A stretch of DNA of 10,226 nucleotides, taken from positions 1 through 10,226 of the forward strand of contig JAITQP010000249.1 in NCBI GenBank assembly GCA_031288885.1, read 5' to 3'. A model generated the notes under the pieces. It saw nothing but the letters and a program-made list of their open reading frames with translations. It had not been told where the DNA came from and made no database searches. Positions 6,755 through 10,226 of the stretch are shown piece by piece. Each line of letters opens with the position of its first letter. Position 1 is the first letter of the stretch. Source of the DNA: Prevotellaceae bacterium. Its GTDB lineage: Bacteria; Bacteroidota; Bacteroidia; Bacteroidales; UBA932. The translations under genes were made by a program, and so were the position numbers.

Positions 6755-7312
6755 TTGCGCACTTCTATCCGACATAATATTCCCGTATTGCCTATAGCGC
6801 CGGTTGTGCTGGGGCTGTTTTTTGGTTGCGCTACGCAAACCAGCCGTTTCGACGTGCAAAAAACCATTGTATCTCTGGGCGTTCCCGTGCACCAGATAAG
6901 CATCTACCCAACCATGCTCACCCCCTTTCTGGATGAAAATCGTCCGGAGGAGGCAACCATGAAAAATTTTCTGAAAACGGTGGACAACGTTCACATCTAC
7001 CGCATGCCAACAAAGGTGGCGCTGGATGGGTTTGCAGAGCGCTTGGGCAAGTCGGCCTACGTGCAGCTGCTGAATGTGGAGCAGGATGGGCACTGCCTGC
7101 AAATTTACGGGGTGAAAAGCCAGCCGGAAGCTATCAGCTCGCTGATTTTGCTGCTCAGCAAAAGCGCCGCCACCAGCGCAGACGAAAGCGAAGCCGCCTG
7201 CTACTGCATAGAGGTTAGCGGCATCATCAGCAAGCCGGCGCTGGAGAAGTTGACCAGCATCAACCCCGCCTTTTTTGACCACTACATCCGGCGATTTAAT
7301 ATTCAGTTCTAA
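6755..7312 (+). CDS. Small lipoprotein, DUF4252-like
   Basis: A 185-residue protein of unknown function. It begins with a probable TTG at 6755 after an A-rich leader; no in-frame ATG occurs before residue 54, and only this start gives a signal segment (hydrophobic about 9-24) followed by GLFFGC with Cys25 as a candidate lipidation site. The body carries a DNVHIYRMPT strand (77-86), a short helix, then VQLLNVEQDGHCLQIYGVK (103-121) and a C-terminal hydrophobic strand. Its size and the 'positive-helix, IxxY, single-domain' layout resemble DUF4252 proteins common in Bacteroidota, but I offer this only as a resemblance. Three Cys residues in the body (114, 149, 151) are unusual for an exported protein of this size. 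It ends 12 bases before a terminator shared with the opposing operon. Confidence 0.7.
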   Translation: MRTSIRHNIPVLPIAPVVLGLFFGCATQTSRFDVQKTIVSLGVPVHQISIYPTMLTPFLDENRPEEATMKNFLKTVDNVHIYRMPTKVALDGFAERLGKSAYVQLLNVEQDGHCLQIYGVKSQPEAISSLILLLSKSAATSADESEAACYCIEVSGIISKPALEKLTSINPAFFDHYIRRFNIQF

Positions 7313-7325
7313 ATACAGCCTACGT

Positions 7326-7357
7326 AAAAAAAGCCCCGCTTTCGCAGGGCTTTTCCA
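7326..7357. terminator. Bidirectional intrinsic terminator
   Basis: AAAAGCCC (7329-7336) pairs with GGGCTTTT (7347-7354); a C-A mismatch and a GC pair on each side close a four-base loop (7340-7343). On the plus strand four T residues follow within the stem. On the minus strand the run of seven A (7326-7332) gives a U-tract after the hairpin. It can therefore end both the lipoprotein transcript and the beta-barrel transcript that converge here. Confidence 0.85.
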
Positions 7358-7362
7358 CAAAA

Positions 7363-7387
7363 AAATCAAATCAAATCAAATCAAATC
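7363..7387. repeat. AAATC pentanucleotide repeat, five copies
   Basis: Five perfect AAATC units lie directly against the stop codon of the beta-barrel gene on the minus strand (stop at 7388-7390), between that gene and the terminator. It is in untranslated sequence, so copy-number change should not alter a protein. Confidence 0.9.
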
Positions 7388-8233
7388 TCAAAACCTAAAT
7401 CCCACCTTGAACAGAGGTTGTCCGAAAATGACGTAATCCTGATTTTCGCCGGTCATGGCCTCCAGCCCGGGCTGCGCAACGAGCAGCAAGCCGGTGTAGT
7501 AGTAGCTGATAGGTTTGATTTCAAAGCCGACGGTTAACCCGGGTAGCAGGCTGTACTCAACGCCGGCTACCGCCGCCGCCGCCCAGCCAAACAGCTGCCC
7601 CGTGCGAACGCCCGCATCTCGCTTGTCTGCCTCCAGAGAACTTACGTCAATACCTGCGTAGGTGCTTTGCGCCGACAGGCTGGCAAGCTGAAACGTGCCC
7701 AGCGCGCCCGCATACGGGTGGATGCGCTCGTTGCCAACCGCAAAGTAGTACTGCCCGCCTACGCTCGCAACGACCCGCGTTTTCAGCTGGGCGTCAATGC
7801 TGACATATTTGGGTATCACCGTAACGGATTGGGTACCGCCGTTGGGCGTAGTAACCTCAGCCGTTGTGCCATCTACCGCCTCGCGCCATGGGGTGTTGTT
7901 GATATACCCCGCGCCGCTTAGCGACAAGGAGAGCCGGTCGCTAATAAAGTATTTGAGCTCTACGCCTGCCATGTTGACCAGCGAGCTGCCGTTGGGGTCG
8001 CTAAGCGTCAGGTAGGTTGGCAGGTTGGTGGTAAGGCTGCTTCCTACAGTGGTAGCATTTCGCGAAATAAGCAAAATGCCATCCGCCGTGTAGAAAAACC
8101 CTTTGCCCAACAGGAGGTTTGCCTGAACGCTGCCCGCGCTTGGCGCGTAGCCTCCGGAGCCGGCGGCGTCCTGCGCATGCAGCGACAGCGACCACACCCC
8201 GAGGAGCACGAATAGTAATGTTTTTTTTGTCAT
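7388..8233 (-). CDS. Outer-membrane beta-barrel protein (BT1926-like)
   Basis: A 281-residue exported protein with signal peptide MTKKTLLFVLLGVWSLSLHA, probably cleaved before QDAAG. The mature chain alternates polar and non-polar residues in many short strands, rich in Gly, Tyr and Ser (for example VNMAGVELKYFISDRLSLSLSG and AAAVAGVEYSLLPGLTVGFEIK). It ends KVGFRF, with the C-terminal Phe that marks barrels for the BAM machinery. About eight to ten strands are likely. From memory it resembles the Bacteroides 'BT1926 family outer membrane beta-barrel' group, whose members lie next to coiled-coil surface-layer lipoproteins; that cannot be proven here. Its start is two bases after the stop of the coiled-coil gene, so translation is probably coupled. 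A bidirectional terminator follows the gene. Confidence 0.8.
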   Translation of the reverse strand: MTKKTLLFVLLGVWSLSLHAQDAAGSGGYAPSAGSVQANLLLGKGFFYTADGILLISRNATTVGSSLTTNLPTYLTLSDPNGSSLVNMAGVELKYFISDRLSLSLSGAGYINNTPWREAVDGTTAEVTTPNGGTQSVTVIPKYVSIDAQLKTRVVASVGGQYYFAVGNERIHPYAGALGTFQLASLSAQSTYAGIDVSSLEADKRDAGVRTGQLFGWAAAAVAGVEYSLLPGLTVGFEIKPISYYYTGLLLVAQPGLEAMTGENQDYVIFGQPLFKVGFRF

Positions 8234-8235
8234 TG

Positions 8236-9864
8236 CTACTCCGGCAAGAGGGTTTGCATTTTAGCCTCAATCTCGGCAATGATTGTTTCCACCGCGGTTA
8301 TCTTAGCCTCTATCGTTGCCAGCTCAGCTTCTTTCTCAGCAATCGCTGCGGCAATAACTGTATACCCGCTACCCTGAACTCTGTACGTAGCAAGGGCGCT
8401 GTTAGCATTTTCTACTTTCGTTATCAAGCTATTATAGCTGCTGGGGTTTATCTTACCCTCCAACGTCTCAATATTCCCCTTGATAGTCGCGAGCGCACCG
8501 GAAGCATTGTTCAACGTGTTGTAAATGGTTGCCAGATTAGTAGCATGGCTGTTTGCCGCGGTGTAAGCGGCGGATGCTGCGCTGGACTCTACTTGGGCTG
8601 CTTGCGCTTTTTCGGCTTGCGCATTTACTACGGCTATTTGCGCGGATATTTCCTTGCTTGTAGCGTCTGCCAAACCTTTGTATTTGCTTACCAAGCCGTT
8701 GTAGTAGGTAATAGTGCTATTCACCCAGCCCAGCACGGTTTGGCACCTTGCCTTAACGTCGGCATCAGTAGCGCTGCTAATCTGCTCCTCAAGCCATTTT
8801 CTGGTAGGATAGTCATATGACGGAGTTTGATAGCTCACATTATCAAAGCCTGTGAGTTGTTGAGTAGAAATGTATCCGCTCTTTAAATAGTTAAGCCTTC
8901 CGGTTGCATAGCTAACTATGGTTTGATAGCCACCTGTTTTGGTAACGTAGTACTGTTGAGATACAATATCGCCTGTAAATGTAGTAGAGAGGTAGTAGTT
9001 CAGGTAGCGCAGCGTATCAGGAATGAGAAGCGACACACCGGAGTAAGCTATCTTGTCCTCAAGGTTGCTTAGCTTACTCTTTTCAGCGGCCAGCTTAGCG
9101 CTTTCTTCGCTATACTTCTGCTGCGCCGTTGTGTAGGCTCCATTCTTCTGGGCGGCTTCGAGCTTTGCTTTGTCCCAATCGAGCTTTGCGTCGTCCACTT
9201 TGGCTTGGAGCTCCTCTACGGTTAGGCCGTCTAAGGCTTTGTACTTCGCCAGAAGGTCTTTAGCGTTTTTCAGCTCCTCACCCGCTTTTATGGAATCGCT
9301 CACCAGCCACGCCAGATGGTCGGCGTTAACGCCATACCGTAGCGTAAGAATAGCGTTCTTTGCCTCTATCTTATCGCCCAGCAGGGATGATTTTTGTGCA
9401 TAGTAACCGATTGATGTGCTAAACAGCTGGTTATAGAGCATCTGATACTGCGTCAGCTTCGGGTTATCCGCCAAAGCCTGCGCCTCTGCCAGCGCTAACG
9501 CTTTCTTTGCGGCAACCAACGCAGAGTCCGCCTGAGCTAAAGCCGCCTCTTGCTGACGAAGGGTAGTTTTGAGCTTCTCCTTTTCTCCCTCCAGCGTAAG
9601 CTTTTCTATTTCAACCTCTAACTTCTTAAGTTCCGCCTCAGCCCTCTTGTACTCCGCCTCAGCCTTTTGGTACTCTACTTCGGCCTCCAGCTTAGCGGCG
9701 TAGCCTTTCCGTATGGCGCTCACGCTTTCAGATTCAACGTTGTCCACGCACTGGTTGAACAGAACGCCTAAAAAGAAAAGCCCCAAAATGAGCGATAGCC
9801 CAAAAATGAGCGATAATAATGGTGATTTTTTCTTGATTTCTTGTGAATTGGTAATTGTATTCAT
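8236..9864 (-). CDS. Membrane-anchored envelope coiled-coil protein
   Basis: A 542-residue protein with no recognised enzyme motif. Residues 1-14 are polar with KKK at 11-13; 15-37 are strongly hydrophobic; Cys39 follows (LFNQC). The Gln before Cys39 is a poor lipobox, so this is either an uncleaved anchor or an unusual lipoprotein; the residues after it (VDNVESES) are acidic, as in surface-exported Bacteroidota lipoproteins. Three coiled-coil regions are visible from heptad-like Ala/Leu with Glu/Lys: about 50-131, 195-272 and 400-537. Between the last two, about 275-355 is rich in Tyr, Ser and Thr and looks globular or beta. The hydrophobic segment contains a six-residue tandem duplication, SLIFGL then SLILGL. 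With the barrel gene two bases downstream, a role linking or decorating the outer membrane is likely. An S-layer-type protein is a possible reading. No promoter of the usual form was found upstream. Confidence 0.8.
   Translation of the reverse strand: MNTITNSQEIKKKSPLLSLIFGLSLILGLFFLGVLFNQCVDNVESESVSAIRKGYAAKLEAEVEYQKAEAEYKRAEAELKKLEVEIEKLTLEGEKEKLKTTLRQQEAALAQADSALVAAKKALALAEAQALADNPKLTQYQMLYNQLFSTSIGYYAQKSSLLGDKIEAKNAILTLRYGVNADHLAWLVSDSIKAGEELKNAKDLLAKYKALDGLTVEELQAKVDDAKLDWDKAKLEAAQKNGAYTTAQQKYSEESAKLAAEKSKLSNLEDKIAYSGVSLLIPDTLRYLNYYLSTTFTGDIVSQQYYVTKTGGYQTIVSYATGRLNYLKSGYISTQQLTGFDNVSYQTPSYDYPTRKWLEEQISSATDADVKARCQTVLGWVNSTITYYNGLVSKYKGLADATSKEISAQIAVVNAQAEKAQAAQVESSAASAAYTAANSHATNLATIYNTLNNASGALATIKGNIETLEGKINPSSYNSLITKVENANSALATYRVQGSGYTVIAAAIAEKEAELATIEAKITAVETIIAEIEAKMQTLLPE
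9779..9814 (-). repeat. 18-bp tandem duplication in the membrane-segment codons
   Basis: Two adjacent 18-base units (9779-9796 and 9797-9814) agree in 17 positions. Being six codons long, the repeat keeps the frame and encodes residues 18-29 of the coiled-coil protein as SLIFGL and SLILGL, lengthening its hydrophobic anchor by two helical turns. Confidence 0.9.
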
Positions 9865-10205
<341 letters not shown>

Positions 10206-10226
10206 GCTATGCGCATTTGTCACGAA

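Overview
The window looks like a chromosomal piece of a Bacteroidota (Bacteroidales-type) genome. Three kinds of evidence support this. There are promoter-like sites of the Bacteroidota form TTG-N20-TAnnTTTG upstream of hisH (TACCTTTG) and beside the terminal repeat (TATCTTAG). Start codons are preceded by A-rich leaders rather than Shine-Dalgarno sites. The protein families are also typical: GH35/DUF5597 lipoprotein, pectinesterase, a HisH with the N-terminal form VKYNAGN, a DUF4252-like lipoprotein and a C-terminal-Phe beta-barrel. Genus cannot be told. Base composition is uneven: bases 1021-1080 hold 48 G/C of 60, bases 8281-8340 hold 30 of 60.

Layout, left to right. (1) The 3' end of a PIN-domain, VapC-like toxin gene. 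(2) A GH35-type beta-galactosidase lipoprotein, closed by a long palindrome that also works as a terminator. (3) A secreted pectin methylesterase. (4) hisH and hisF, the two subunits of imidazole glycerol phosphate synthase, behind a good promoter, with no hisA between them. (5) A 256-bp palindromic, MITE-like element made of four small hairpins inside larger inverted repeats; its right end carries the start codon of the next gene. (6) A beta-lactamase-fold serine hydrolase followed 23 bases later by a YbgC-type acyl-CoA thioesterase. (7) A small DUF4252-like lipoprotein with a TTG start, facing (8) a minus-strand pair, a 542-residue membrane-anchored coiled-coil protein and a 281-residue outer-membrane beta-barrel, separated by two bases. 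A terminator usable from both sides lies between (7) and (8). (9) A gene-free end that contains hairpins, a near-consensus promoter and a perfect (GT)42 tract starting where transcription is expected to begin.

The GH35 enzyme and the pectinesterase fit a plant cell-wall diet. The hisHF pair serves histidine and purine (AICAR) metabolism. The coiled-coil/barrel pair looks like a two-part envelope structure. The most notable signals are repeats: the (GT)42 tract at a promoter, in-frame tandem duplications in hisH (15 bp) and in the membrane segment of the coiled-coil protein (18 bp), and two unrelated palindromic elements that touch gene ends or gene starts. I did not see a clearly new multi-gene defence or mobile system.
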